A stretch of DNA of 64,000 nt from an uncultured Collinsella sp. Lineage in GTDB: Bacteria; Actinomycetota; Coriobacteriia; Coriobacteriales; Coriobacteriaceae. Shown here one piece after another: positions 34,831 through 43,413 of this stretch; the first letter of the stretch is position 1, and every line of letters starts with the position of its first letter. Made by a program: the position numbers and the translations under genes. The notes below the pieces were generated by a model, which worked only from the letters and a program-made list of their open reading frames with translations, had not been told where the DNA came from and searched no databases. The stretch spans positions 1 through 64,000 of the forward strand of contig UQMU01000001.1 of NCBI GenBank assembly GCA_900542305.1, in the 5' to 3' direction.

Positions 34831-36033
34831 TTAGGCCTGGAACCAACGGGCGGTGTTGCGCTCGTCGAGGGCCTTGAGGGTAGCGGCGGGATCGGCAACC
34901 TTCTGCAGGAACATCATGGCTGCGATGGCATACGGCTTGTAGCTGGCCTCCTTGTACATGCCCACGCGGTGCATGTCGAAGACGTCGGCGTTAACCTCGC
35001 CGTGCTCGCAAGAGACACCGGAGATGTCGGCGGGCAGCGGGTGCATAAAGATGGTGTCCTGGCCGTTGGCAGTCTTCTCCATGAGCTCGGTCGTGGAGCA
35101 CCAGTCCTGATGGGTGGCGTTCTGGGCGAGCAGCTCCTTCTCGAGCGCTGCGATGCCGGCGTCGTCGCCCTCGGCGTACAGGTTGGTGCGCTTCTCCATG
35201 GCGGCAAACGGAGCCCAGCTCTTGGGGATCACGATGTCGGCGCCCTCGAAGGCTTCGGCCATGGTGTTGACCTGCTTAAAGGTGGTGCCGGACTCGGCGG
35301 CATAGCCCTTGGCGCGCTCGACGACCTCGGGCATGAGGTCGTAGCCCTCGGGGTGAGCCAGGGTGACGTCCATGCCAAAGCGGGGCAGCAGGCTGATCAG
35401 CGACTGCGGGCAGGACAGCGGCTTGCCGTAAGAGGGCGAATAGGCCCAGGTGACGGCAACCTTCTTGCCCTTGAGGTTCTCAAGGCCGCCAAACTCGTTG
35501 ATGAGGTAGAGCATGTCGGCAGAGGACTGCGTGGGGTGGTCGGAATCGGACTGCAGGGAGATGAGCGTGGGGCGGTGATCCAGGACGCCGTCCTCGTAAG
35601 CCTGCTGGACAGACTCGGAGACCTCGGCCATGTAGGCGTCGCCCTTGCCGATGTACATGTCGTCGCGGATGCCGATGACGTCGGCCATGAAGGAGATCAT
35701 GGTAGCGGTCTCGCGGACGGTCTCGCCGTGGGCGATCTGGGACTTCTTCTCGTCCAGGTCCTGCAGCTCAAGGCCGAGCAGGTTGGCGGCCTTAGAGAAG
35801 GAGAAGCGCGTACGGGTGGAGTTGTCGCGGAACAGGGAGACGGCCAGGCCCGAGTCGAAGATCTTGGGAGAGACGTTGTTCTCACGCAGCTCGCGCAGGG
35901 CGTCGGCGACGATGTAGAGAGCCTTGAGCTCATCGGTGGTCTTGTCCCAGGTGTGCAGGAAATCGCTGCCGTACATACCCTTAAAATCGAGGCCGTTCAG
36001 CCGCTCGACGAGCTCGGTAAACTTAGCGTCCAT
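34831..36033 (-). CDS. ygeW: knotted carbamoyltransferase YgeW
   Basis: 400 aa, ornithine/aspartate carbamoyltransferase fold. The carbamoyl-phosphate motif reads STRTRFSF (about residue 76), with HPTQSSAD (about 176) and FMHPLPADISGVSCEHGEV near 330. The true carbamoyl acceptor of YgeW is unproven. In the purine/urate cluster it is proposed to handle ureido or carbamoyl intermediates. AAAGGA lies before the ATG at 36033; a longer upstream frame lacks support. It is followed by its own terminator. Confidence 0.9.
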   Translation of the reverse strand: MDAKFTELVERLNGLDFKGMYGSDFLHTWDKTTDELKALYIVADALRELRENNVSPKIFDSGLAVSLFRDNSTRTRFSFSKAANLLGLELQDLDEKKSQIAHGETVRETATMISFMADVIGIRDDMYIGKGDAYMAEVSESVQQAYEDGVLDHRPTLISLQSDSDHPTQSSADMLYLINEFGGLENLKGKKVAVTWAYSPSYGKPLSCPQSLISLLPRFGMDVTLAHPEGYDLMPEVVERAKGYAAESGTTFKQVNTMAEAFEGADIVIPKSWAPFAAMEKRTNLYAEGDDAGIAALEKELLAQNATHQDWCSTTELMEKTANGQDTIFMHPLPADISGVSCEHGEVNADVFDMHRVGMYKEASYKPYAIAAMMFLQKVADPAATLKALDERNTARWFQA

Positions 36034-36187
36034 GGAAATGTCCTTTCTAAAGATGAAACGATCGCAATGAGTAGATGTGCTCCGGCATGCGCGTGTGGCT
36101 AGAACATGCAGAGCACCATGACGAGGACCCGCCACCGTTGAGGAAGCATGGGAGATAACGACCGCGGGCCCCAAGTCAACAGGAGGC

Positions 36188-36212
36188 GCCGGGGGCATAA
36201 ACTGTCCCCGGC
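36188..36212 (-). other. hairpin downstream of ygeY
   Basis: GCCGGGG and CCCCGGC around a 10-11-nt loop, 23 bp beyond the ygeY stop. It has no T-run, so it is probably a 3' stabiliser or weak terminator. Confidence 0.5.
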
Positions 36213-36234
36213 TCAACAAAATCGAGGAATGGGA

Positions 36235-37620
36235 CTAGTCGATCTTGTTGTTGGTCAGACCGGCGCGGAACACGGTGGCGTCGCCATCGGCCTGGCTCGG
36301 ATCGTAGAGGTTCAGGGCAGCCACATACATGGCGGCAGCGGTGACCAGGTCGTCCTTGTAGGTGACCTCGTTGGGAGCATGAGCCTGAGACTCGGCACCC
36401 GGGCCAAAGCCCACGCAGGGGATGCCGTAGCGGCCCTGGATGGAAACGCAGTTCGTGGAGAAGGTCCACTTGTCGCACAGCGGGCGACCGGTGCGCTTGT
36501 CAATGCTAGGCTCGCAGCCGATGCGCTCGTCACCAAACATGGCCTTGTGGGCGTCGACGAGGGCCTTGACGTGCGGAGCGGTCTCCTTGTTGATCCACGT
36601 GGGGAAGTAAGCCTCGGTCTCGTAGACCTCGCCGGTCCAGGACGGACGGTCGTACATGTACATGGAGACCTTCACGTCGTCGCCGTACTTCTTGGCGGCC
36701 GGCAGGTTGCGGATCTCGTCCAGGCAGGACTCCCAGGTCTCACCGGCGGTCATACGACGGTCGATGGAGATGGCGCAGGAGTCAGCGACAGCGCAACGGC
36801 TGGGGCTGGTGTAGAAGATCTGGCTGACGGTGCAGGTGCCGCGGCCCAGGAAGCGGGCATCCTCGAAGTGCTCGGGGTTGTACTTGGGGTCGAGCATCTT
36901 GACGAGACCCTTGATGTCGGTCGACTCGTCGCAGCCGTTGTTGTTGAGGGCGCGGACGTCGGCGATGATGTCGGCCATCTTGTAAATGGCGTTGTCGCCG
37001 CGGTCGGGAGCGGAGCCGTGGCAGGAGGTGCCGTGAACGTCGACGCGGATCTCCATGCGGCCGCGGTGACCGCGGTAGATGCCGCCGTCGGTGGGCTCGG
37101 TGGAAATGACGAACTCGGGCTTAATGCCGTCCTTGTTGTAGATGTACTGCCAGCACATGCCGTCGCAGTCCTCTTCCTGGACGGTGCCGATGACCATGAT
37201 CTTGTAGCCCTCGGGGATGAGGCCCATGTCCTTCATCATCTTGGCAGCGTAGGTAGCAGAAGCCATGCCGCCCTCCTGGTCGGAGCCGCCGCGGCCGTAG
37301 ATGATCTCGTCGGTCTCGTAGCCCTCATAGGGATCGGCGTCCCAGTTCTCGATGTTGCCGATGCCGACGGTGTCGATATGGGAGTCGATGGCGATGATCT
37401 TGTCGCCCTCGCCCATAAAGCCCATGACGTTACCCAGGCCGTCGACCTTGACCTCGTCATAGCCAAGGCTCTCCATCTCGGCCTTAATGCAAGCGACGAC
37501 CTCACCCTCCTCGCAGGACTCAGAGGGGTGAGAGATCATGGCGCGCAGGAAGCGAGTCATATCAGCACGATGGGACTCAGCAGCAGCCTTGATAGCGTCG
37601 AAATCGAGTTCTTTAGCCAT
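36235..37620 (-). CDS. ygeY: YgeY family M20 metallo-hydrolase
   Basis: 461 aa. Di-zinc M20 motifs: IAIDSHIDTVGIG (about residue 78), GRGGSDQEGGMASA (about 112) and GTVQEEDCDGM (about 145), then a dimerisation domain and a closing His motif. YgeY is annotated as a selenium-metabolism hydrolase or deacylase in the ygeWXY cluster; the substrate is probably a ureido or formyl amino acid derived from ring opening, which is inference. It lies 74 bp after ygeX. Confidence 0.88.
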   Translation of the reverse strand: MAKELDFDAIKAAAESHRADMTRFLRAMISHPSESCEEGEVVACIKAEMESLGYDEVKVDGLGNVMGFMGEGDKIIAIDSHIDTVGIGNIENWDADPYEGYETDEIIYGRGGSDQEGGMASATYAAKMMKDMGLIPEGYKIMVIGTVQEEDCDGMCWQYIYNKDGIKPEFVISTEPTDGGIYRGHRGRMEIRVDVHGTSCHGSAPDRGDNAIYKMADIIADVRALNNNGCDESTDIKGLVKMLDPKYNPEHFEDARFLGRGTCTVSQIFYTSPSRCAVADSCAISIDRRMTAGETWESCLDEIRNLPAAKKYGDDVKVSMYMYDRPSWTGEVYETEAYFPTWINKETAPHVKALVDAHKAMFGDERIGCEPSIDKRTGRPLCDKWTFSTNCVSIQGRYGIPCVGFGPGAESQAHAPNEVTYKDDLVTAAAMYVAALNLYDPSQADGDATVFRAGLTNNKID

Positions 37621-37694
37621 TGTTCATAACCTTTCAAACTAAGGAATCTACCTGTGAGGTGGCGGAGCGATACCTATTTACTCCGCCCCAACGA

Positions 37695-38909
37695 TTAGCA
37701 AGTGGGGTATTCGCCTTCCCAGACGATGCGACGGTACTGATCCGGATCGGTGTCACCTTCCGTGGAGAAGCAGAGCACGGAGCTCGTCTTATCCAGGCCG
37801 ATGAGCTCTTTGAGCTCGGCGTACTCAGGATCGAGCATGAGGGTCTCGACCAGGCCAGTGGTCACCGCGCCGGACTCGCCGGAGATGACGCGCGGGTCGC
37901 CCTTCTCGGGGGCGCCCAGGGTGCGCATGCCGCGAGCGGTGACCCAGTCGGGGCAGGACACGAAGGCGGTGGCATGGTTGCGCAGGATATCCCAGCCCAG
38001 GATGTTGGGCTCGCCGCAGCACAGACCGGCCATGATGGAGGGCATGTCACCGTCCACGATACGCGGATCGCCGTCGCCGGCGGCAGCGCCCTTGTACAGG
38101 CAGGCGGCCGGAGCGCACTCGACCACGACGAAGGTGGGCGGGTTATCGGGATACAGGTTGGTGAAGTAGCCCACCACGGCGCCGGCGAGCGAACCCACGC
38201 CAGCCTGGACAAACACGTGCGTCGGGCGGTTGATGGCCATCTCGCGCAGCTGCTCGGCAGCCTCGGAAGCCATGGTGCCGTAGCCCTCCATGATCCAAGA
38301 CGGGATCTTCTCGTAGCCCTCCCAGGCGGTGTCCTGAACGATGACGCCGCGCTCGCAGGCGTCGGCCTCGGCGGCGGCCATGCGGACGCAGTCGTCGTAG
38401 TTGACCTCCTCAATGGTGACGGCGGCGCCCTCCTTGGCAATGTTGTCGTAACGGGGCTTGGAGCTGCCCTTGGGCATATGTACCACGGCCTTCTGACCCA
38501 GCTTGTTGGCCGCCCACGCCACGCCGCGGCCGTGGTTGCCGTCGGTGGCGGTGAAGAAGGTGGCCTGGCCGAACTCCTTGCGGAAGGCCTCGCTGGTCAG
38601 GTAGTCGTAGGTCATCTCGGACACGTCCTGGCCCATTTCCTTGGCGATGTACTTGGCCATGGCGAAGGAGCCGCCCAGCACCTTGAAGGCGTTCAGGCCA
38701 AAGCGGAAGGACTCGTTTTTGACGCACAGGCCGGCCAGCCCCAGGTATTGGGCCATGCCGTCCAGCCGGTCCAGGGGGGTGACGGAGTACTGGGGGAAGG
38801 TGCTGTGGAAAAAGCGGGCCTTGGCCACGTTGGAGAGCGACATGATGGGCAGCTGCCGGTCGTCGCTCTTGGGCATGGTGTTGAGGACCCATTTGATCTG
38901 GTCTTTCAT
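37695..38909 (-). CDS. ygeX: diaminopropionate ammonia-lyase, mosaic gene
   Basis: 404 aa PLP enzyme converting 2,3-diaminopropionate to pyruvate and ammonia. The PLP Lys is in FGLNAFKVLGGS (about residue 73) and the Gly loop is GVGSLAGAVVGYF (about 235). Length is normal. Base use differs along the gene: the first ~150 codons use CGG Arg and CCC/GGG-rich codons unlike neighbours, while the C-terminal half looks native. It appears to be a hybrid made by recombination with an incoming ygeX, now read from an imported promoter (38968-38995). Start ATG 38909 has GGAGG 11 nt upstream. Confidence 0.88.
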   Translation of the reverse strand: MKDQIKWVLNTMPKSDDRQLPIMSLSNVAKARFFHSTFPQYSVTPLDRLDGMAQYLGLAGLCVKNESFRFGLNAFKVLGGSFAMAKYIAKEMGQDVSEMTYDYLTSEAFRKEFGQATFFTATDGNHGRGVAWAANKLGQKAVVHMPKGSSKPRYDNIAKEGAAVTIEEVNYDDCVRMAAAEADACERGVIVQDTAWEGYEKIPSWIMEGYGTMASEAAEQLREMAINRPTHVFVQAGVGSLAGAVVGYFTNLYPDNPPTFVVVECAPAACLYKGAAAGDGDPRIVDGDMPSIMAGLCCGEPNILGWDILRNHATAFVSCPDWVTARGMRTLGAPEKGDPRVISGESGAVTTGLVETLMLDPEYAELKELIGLDKTSSVLCFSTEGDTDPDQYRRIVWEGEYPTC

Positions 38910-38967
38910 TGGGACGGTCGCCTCCAAATTATTTTGAAGTTGCACTCACTTTTTGTTTTACGAGACC

Positions 38968-38995
38968 ATCATACCACGTCCCGTTCAGATGTCAA
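38968..38995 (-). promoter_or_regulatory. consensus promoter of the mosaic ygeX
   Basis: TTGACA and TATGAT with a 16-bp spacer, 59 bp upstream of the ygeX start, within the foreign-looking segment. Confidence 0.8.
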
Positions 38996-39069
38996 GAGGA
39001 TATTCTAAAAAAAATGGTGCAATACTAAAAAATTTTTAGCATCCATAAAAATGCGCCTGAAACATAAGG

Positions 39070-39120
39070 GAAAAACAGGAAAGCGGGACCCCGGACGGCC
39101 GGCCGCCGGGACCCCGCGGA
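39070..39120 (-). terminator. GC-rich hairpin after the chimeric gene
   Basis: A large imperfect palindrome centred on GGCCGGCC, followed on the minus strand by TTTCCTGTTTTTCCC. Probably the original xdh terminator of the donor. Confidence 0.65.
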
Positions 39121-39123
39121 AGG

Positions 39124-40224
39124 TCAGGGGGCGGCCTTCTTGGCTGGCTTTTTGTAGAAGGTGTCCTGCATGGGCAGGCAGGTGCGCAGGATGTGGTCAC
39201 GGGCGTAGTAGGCCCCCTGGGCCGCCGGCGCGGTGGGGATGGTGGCGATCTCGCCGATGCCCTTGGCCCCGTAGGCGAAGGGGAGCAGCTCCTCCTTCTC
39301 CACATAGATGGCGTGGATGTCGGGGATCTGGTCGGCCCGCATCAGCCCCAGGGTGCCGAATTTGGCCTGGGGCACGCAGTCCTTGAGGGGGAAGTCCTCG
39401 GTGAGGGCGTAGCCCAGGCCCATGAGCACGCCCCCCTCGATCTGCCCCTGGATGGAGGTGGGGTTGACCACCTTGCCCGAGTCGTGGGCAGCGTAGACCT
39501 CCTTCACCCGCCCGTCGTCGTCCAGAATCACCACATGGGTGGCGAAGCCGTAGGCCACATGGCTCTTGGGATTGGGCTTGTCGGCCCCCAGCTTGTCGGT
39601 GGGGTCGAAGAACTCGGCGCTGTACTCCAGCCCCTCCAGGGCGGACAAATCTCCGCCCGCCCCGTCCAGATCGGCCCTGAGCTCGGCGGCGGCCATGCGC
39701 ACGCACTCGTCGTAGTTGACCTCTTCGATGGTCACCGTTGCGCCCTCGGCGGCGATGTTATCGAAGCGGGGCTTGGTGGAACCCTTGGGCATGTGAACGA
39801 CGGCCTTCTGGCCCAGCTTGTTGGCAGCCCATGCCACGCCGCGGCCATGATTGCCGTCGGTAGCGGTAAAGAAGGTGGCCTGGCCAAAGTCCTTGGCAAG
39901 CTGATCGGAGGTCAGGTAATCGAAGGTGCACTCGGCAACGTCCTTGCCGGTCTCGTCGGCAATGTAGTTGGCCATGGCAAACGATCCGCCCAGAACCTTA
40001 AAGGCGTTGAGGCCAAAGCGATAGCTCTCGTCCTTAACGCACAGGTTGGACAGACCCAAGCGCGCAGCCTGACCGTCCAGGCGGGCAAGCGGGGTGACGG
40101 TATATTGAGGGAACGACTGGTGGAAGGCGCGGGCCTTCTTCACGTGGTCGAGGCTCATGATTCCCAAGTGCTTGTCATCGCTCTTGGGCATCGTGTTGCC
40201 CGCCCACTGGATCTTATCGGCCAT
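39124..40224 (-). CDS. chimera: YgeX N-terminal half fused in frame to xanthine dehydrogenase C-terminus
   Basis: 366 aa. Residues 1 to about 180 are diaminopropionate ammonia-lyase, including the PLP-Lys motif FGLNAFKVLGGS and TFFTATDGNHGRGVAWA. After VRMAAAEL the sequence switches to the end of a molybdenum hydroxylase: PTDKLGADKPNPKSHVAYGF and GAKGIGEIATIPTAP, closely matching the C-terminus of the xanthine dehydrogenase at 50030-52807. The lyase lacks its C-terminal half and the hydroxylase part lacks the cofactor-binding core, so activity is unlikely. It keeps an open frame, the native start and the native operator-bearing promoter region. Two donors meet at about 39686. Assembly chimerism is the main alternative. 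Confidence 0.8.
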   Translation of the reverse strand: MADKIQWAGNTMPKSDDKHLGIMSLDHVKKARAFHQSFPQYTVTPLARLDGQAARLGLSNLCVKDESYRFGLNAFKVLGGSFAMANYIADETGKDVAECTFDYLTSDQLAKDFGQATFFTATDGNHGRGVAWAANKLGQKAVVHMPKGSTKPRFDNIAAEGATVTIEEVNYDECVRMAAAELRADLDGAGGDLSALEGLEYSAEFFDPTDKLGADKPNPKSHVAYGFATHVVILDDDGRVKEVYAAHDSGKVVNPTSIQGQIEGGVLMGLGYALTEDFPLKDCVPQAKFGTLGLMRADQIPDIHAIYVEKEELLPFAYGAKGIGEIATIPTAPAAQGAYYARDHILRTCLPMQDTFYKKPAKKAAP

Positions 40225-40316
40225 ACGGTGAACTCCTTAAGTCCTCTCTTGCCGGCCCCCGCATACGCGTTTCAGCCCATTCCCATTCATGCGACTGAAC
40301 TTTTATGTGGATGCCA

Positions 40317-40331
40317 AACAAAAAGTTTGTT
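40317..40331. promoter_or_regulatory. AACAAA-N3-TTTGTT dyad, site 1
   Basis: AACAAAAAGTTTGTT, in the divergent region between the ygeX-type gene and a YheO-like regulator. An identical half-site architecture recurs 51 bp away. Confidence 0.6.
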
Positions 40332-40367
40332 AGCACTGTTCTATCACACTTTTTGATTGGCAAACCT

Positions 40368-40382
40368 AACAAATTGTTTGTT
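40368..40382. promoter_or_regulatory. AACAAA-N3-TTTGTT dyad, site 2
   Basis: AACAAATTGTTTGTT, the second copy, centre-to-centre 51 bp (about five helical turns) from site 1. Likely target of the adjacent regulator, controlling ygeX and itself. Confidence 0.6.
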
Positions 40383-40501
40383 GCCGTAATCGGTACTTTT
40401 TCGCCGCCGAACGGTCATGAATTGCCTTGTTGATGGATTTGTTTGCGAACAGATGTGGTTTATGGCAAAGTGTGCCCAAACTAATTTTTAGGAAGGCACC
40501 C

Positions 40502-41155
40502 ATGACCCCCCCACAGATTGAGTTTTACAAGCGCCTCGCACACGGCCTGGCGCTCCAATTTGGCCCCAACTGCGAAGTCGTCGTCCACGATCTGGAGACC
40601 GAGGACGTGGACCACTCCATCGTAGTGATCGAAAACGGCCACGTCAGCGGGCGCAAACTGGGTGACGGCCCCAGCCATATTGTGTTTGAGTCCATGCACG
40701 AGGGCAGCACCGACGTACACGACCGCGAGCCGTACCTCACTAAAACCACCGATGGCAAGCTGCTCAAGTCCTCGACCATCTTTATCCGCAACGACGAAGG
40801 CAAGCCCGTCGGCATTTTGGGCATCAACTTTGACATTACGCTTATGAAGGCTTTTGAGCGTTCGCTCGACGCCTTTACCGGCACCGGCGGCACGGGCTAT
40901 ACCGAGCCCGAGCCCATTACCAAGAACATCGGCGACCTGCTCGAGGACCTGCTGCACGAGTGCGAGCAGTTTGTGGGCAAGCCCGCGGCACTCATGACCA
41001 AAGACGAGCGCATTCGTGCCATTGGCTACCTCGACCGTCGCGGCGCCTTCCTCATTTCCAAGTCGAGCGAGCGCGCCTGCGAGTTCTTTGGCATCTCCAA
41101 GTACAGCTTCTATAGCTACCTCAATGAGGCCAAGGCGGCGGCCGGCGACAAGTAG
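40502..41155 (+). CDS. YheO-type PAS/HTH transcriptional regulator
   Basis: 217 aa. The N-terminal YheO/PAS-like sensor (FGPNCEVVVHDLETEDVDHSI; GKPVGILGINFDITLM) spans residues 5-125. The C-terminal HTH contains YLDRRGAFLISKSSERACEF and FGISKYSFYSYL. This family includes DauR, regulator of D-arginine catabolism. AGGAAGG precedes the ATG at 40502. It is divergent from the chimeric ygeX across a region with two identical dyads, so it probably senses a purine- or amino-acid-derived ligand and controls this cluster. A paralogue lies at 59757-60413. Confidence 0.8.
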   Translation: MTPPQIEFYKRLAHGLALQFGPNCEVVVHDLETEDVDHSIVVIENGHVSGRKLGDGPSHIVFESMHEGSTDVHDREPYLTKTTDGKLLKSSTIFIRNDEGKPVGILGINFDITLMKAFERSLDAFTGTGGTGYTEPEPITKNIGDLLEDLLHECEQFVGKPAALMTKDERIRAIGYLDRRGAFLISKSSERACEFFGISKYSFYSYLNEAKAAAGDK

Positions 41156-41278
41156 GCACTCGCCTGGATTGCCCCTCCCCTTTTGGGTGCGAGTTCTGGA
41201 AAGCACGAATCCAAGACCGGGCCGCTTGGGAAGTTCCATATAATCGATGTCATTAGTATTTCGAAAGGATGGGACAGA

Positions 41279-42265
41279 ATGGCGTTGAGCAAGGCATCAT
41301 GCACCGGTCGCGGATTGATTCCGGCAATTGGTGGACATGTGCACCGCATGTTCGATGAGGGTGAAGACGACCTGTTTTCGCTGAGCCTTGACGACGTGAT
41401 GGATGATCGCCCGTGGACCGCCGACGAACTCATGGGCGGCGGGGCTCGCCCGTCAAGCCCCAATCCCGCACTTGCGCCTGAGCCCGTATCTGCGCCGACT
41501 CCTGCGCAGTCGCCTGTTTCGACGCCCGCGCCTACGCCCGCACCCACTTCGGCGCCCACGCCCGCTCCCCGCCCCGCAAGCGACCCGTCCGAGACGGCGG
41601 CATTTCTCGCAGCAGCGACGCAGGGCAAATCGGCCGACAGCACCGTTATGTACAGCGCCCAGCAGTTGCCTGTTCCTGCGGCACGCAAGCCTCCGGTCGC
41701 AAGGCTCGATGAGCCCGTTGCCCATCAGGTTGCCTACGATTCCTGGGCTGCAACCGATCTGGATGAGACCTCTACCGGCATGCCGGCGCTCGATGTTCCA
41801 GTTAACCCGCTTTTTGCCGCCAACACGAGCGCCGCGGACTATGAGGGCGGTGCGGCATATTCCGGTTATTCCGATGGCTATGCTGGCACCGGTCGCATCG
41901 AGACCGAGGATTATGGCACCGCATCGAGCGATTATCTCAACGATCCGTACGCCGCCACGCCTGCACCGGAATATGACCCGGAGGCCGCGTCCGCGCCGGC
42001 GTATACCAAAAGCACGGGCGAAGAGCGCTTCGCCGATTATTACGCCGAGGAAAAGGCGCTGCGTTTCTCGGAATTTCCGCAGGCAGTCAAGGTTGCCTTT
42101 ATCGCCATTATCATTGCCCTGCTCGGTGTCATTGCGTTTGAGGGGTTCCAGCTGTTCCGCGGCCCCACCCAAGCGGAGTCGGAGACCCAGCAAAAAGAGG
42201 ACGACAACCAGTACCTGGACATCAACACCCTCAAGGGCGACCCCAACGACGGAGACGACGAGTAG
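41279..42265 (+). CDS. Pro/Ala-rich single-pass membrane protein, unknown function
   Basis: 328 aa. An acidic N-terminal region (MFDEGEDDLFSLSLDDVM, about residue 24) precedes a 50-residue Pro/Ala/Thr repeat zone, an unstructured middle rich in Tyr, Gly and Ser, one hydrophobic helix (VAFIAIIIALLGVIAF, about 270) and a short acidic tail. The orientation of the tail is unclear. The start follows AAAGGA at 9 nt. I do not recognise a family; the layout resembles actinobacterial cytoplasmic-membrane linker proteins with no enzymatic domain. Confidence 0.6.
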   Translation: MALSKASCTGRGLIPAIGGHVHRMFDEGEDDLFSLSLDDVMDDRPWTADELMGGGARPSSPNPALAPEPVSAPTPAQSPVSTPAPTPAPTSAPTPAPRPASDPSETAAFLAAATQGKSADSTVMYSAQQLPVPAARKPPVARLDEPVAHQVAYDSWAATDLDETSTGMPALDVPVNPLFAANTSAADYEGGAAYSGYSDGYAGTGRIETEDYGTASSDYLNDPYAATPAPEYDPEAASAPAYTKSTGEERFADYYAEEKALRFSEFPQAVKVAFIAIIIALLGVIAFEGFQLFRGPTQAESETQQKEDDNQYLDINTLKGDPNDGDDE

Positions 42266-42335
42266 CGAGGGCTGAAGGCGACCACAGGATCCCGCATCCA
42301 GCACCGACTTCTAAGTGCTGTTTTGTCATCCAACT

Positions 42336-42447
42336 ACACTTTTCCGGATAATTTGCCCATCGAATTTGACACTTTTCCGAAGTTTTAAGGTGCCTATTTC
42401 GACACTTTTCCGTACTTTTACACGGCTGATTTCGACACTTTTCCGGA
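42336..42447 (+). repeat. four direct repeats with exact 33-bp period
   Basis: ACACTTTTCCG(G/A/T)A starts at 42336, 42369, 42402 and 42435. The last two intervals share the wider core TTTCGACACTTTTCCG; the rest of each unit is variable and AT-rich. It fits phased protein-binding sites such as a transposon end or iterons. Confidence 0.75.
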
Positions 42448-42663
42448 TGAAAGCCGAATAATCACTTGGGAAACCAACGCCGTTCACACGTCATTTCGCA
42501 GGCGGCGCTTGATTTTTGTCCGTGCGCGCTGATAGACTTCCCCTTGTCCGCAAGGAGCGGGCACGTTTTATCCAGAGTCGGGGTAGAGAGTTGGCTCCAC
42601 GATCCCGACGCCAACCGGCCAAGAGGCACGGTGGCCCTGCCAACATCGATGAAAGGAGTCCGT

Positions 42664-43089
42664 ATGGACAATTTCTCCGTGCGCAGCGAGCGCAACTTCC
42701 ACAGCCTGGCAACCAAGCCAAAACAAATACATCTTCTGGACGAGCCGAGCGGCTTTGCCTCGGCCATGGTCAAGAGCAGCCTCTCCCACCAGATGCGCTT
42801 TACGGTGCAGAAGCTTGAGAAAGAGCTCTGCGCCGCCGGCGACCCGCACGTATTGCAGATCAAGCTGCTCGGAGACAACTCGCGCGAGCCGTCCAGCTGG
42901 AAGCTCTTTGCTGACGGCAAGTGCGTTGCGGACGGATCCGGCGCCTTTGCCCGCGAGTGCTTCTGCGAGGGAGCTGAGGTGTTTCTAGACCTGTGCCGCG
43001 ACGCCGTCGAGACTGCCGAGCTGTGCCAGTGGAGCGAGAGGGAGTACGAGCTGTTGGGTGCCGCGCGCGGGATTGCGGGGGGGGTGTAG
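42664..43089 (+). CDS. hypothetical protein
   Basis: 141 aa, soluble, mixed alpha/beta by eye, with SHQMRFTVQKLEKELCAAGDP and a WKLFADGKCVADGSG stretch. I do not recognise it. AAAGGAG stands 6 nt before the ATG at 42664, and the reading frame continues open upstream without support. It lies downstream of the 33-bp repeat array and 324 bp before a surface protein gene; no operon partner is evident. Five Cys residues lie in the C-terminal half. Confidence 0.65.
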   Translation: MDNFSVRSERNFHSLATKPKQIHLLDEPSGFASAMVKSSLSHQMRFTVQKLEKELCAAGDPHVLQIKLLGDNSREPSSWKLFADGKCVADGSGAFARECFCEGAEVFLDLCRDAVETAELCQWSEREYELLGAARGIAGGV

Positions 43090-43413
43090 GAACAGAAGCC
43101 TCATGACGGTGGCCTCAGCTGGAATGACGTATCGCTCGATAAATGATCTCAACAACGTAGCCGATGCGCCGCATTTCACCTCAAAGGCATTGAGCGATCA
43201 GGAGGCGTCCAGCATTTCTTTGATATCCCCAATTGATTGTTCCGAGAAAGTCTCTTCATGTCCTTATAATCGCCCTTACGAGAAACGTGGACGAGACAGG
43301 CGTCCATATGCCGTCTCTAAACTAACGAGCCGTTCGCGGAAAGAACATCTGGCTAGCATGGGCCAAAGATATACTGGTATCGCTGCAACAATTATGGAAG
43401 ATCGGCACCACCA
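43090..43413. other. intergenic region
   Basis: No gene seen. A TATAAT at 43265-43270 could be the -10 for the surface protein, without a convincing -35. Base composition is less GC-rich than the flanks, and the ribosome-binding site of the following gene (GGAAG, 18 nt upstream of its ATG) is poor. Confidence 0.4.

Larger units (their letters stand above)
38430..39690. other. foreign-looking segment inserted into native ygeX
   Basis: About 1.25 kb holding the ygeX N-terminal half, an AT-rich intergenic region and an xdh C-terminal end. Codon choice (CGG, CCC, CTG, GGG), the consensus TTGACA promoter and the AT-rich spacer differ from all other intergenic DNA here and resemble high-GC Firmicutes. 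The right edge falls at CTCGGCGGCGGCCATGCG (about 39686), a string also present in the ygeX gene at about 38368, so one native ygeX was probably split here. Boundaries are approximate. Confidence 0.65.

Noticed and set aside
42336..42447. CRISPR array
   Set aside because: Repeat core is only ~11-16 bp, four units, spacers are partly similar and AT-rich, and no cas genes are present.
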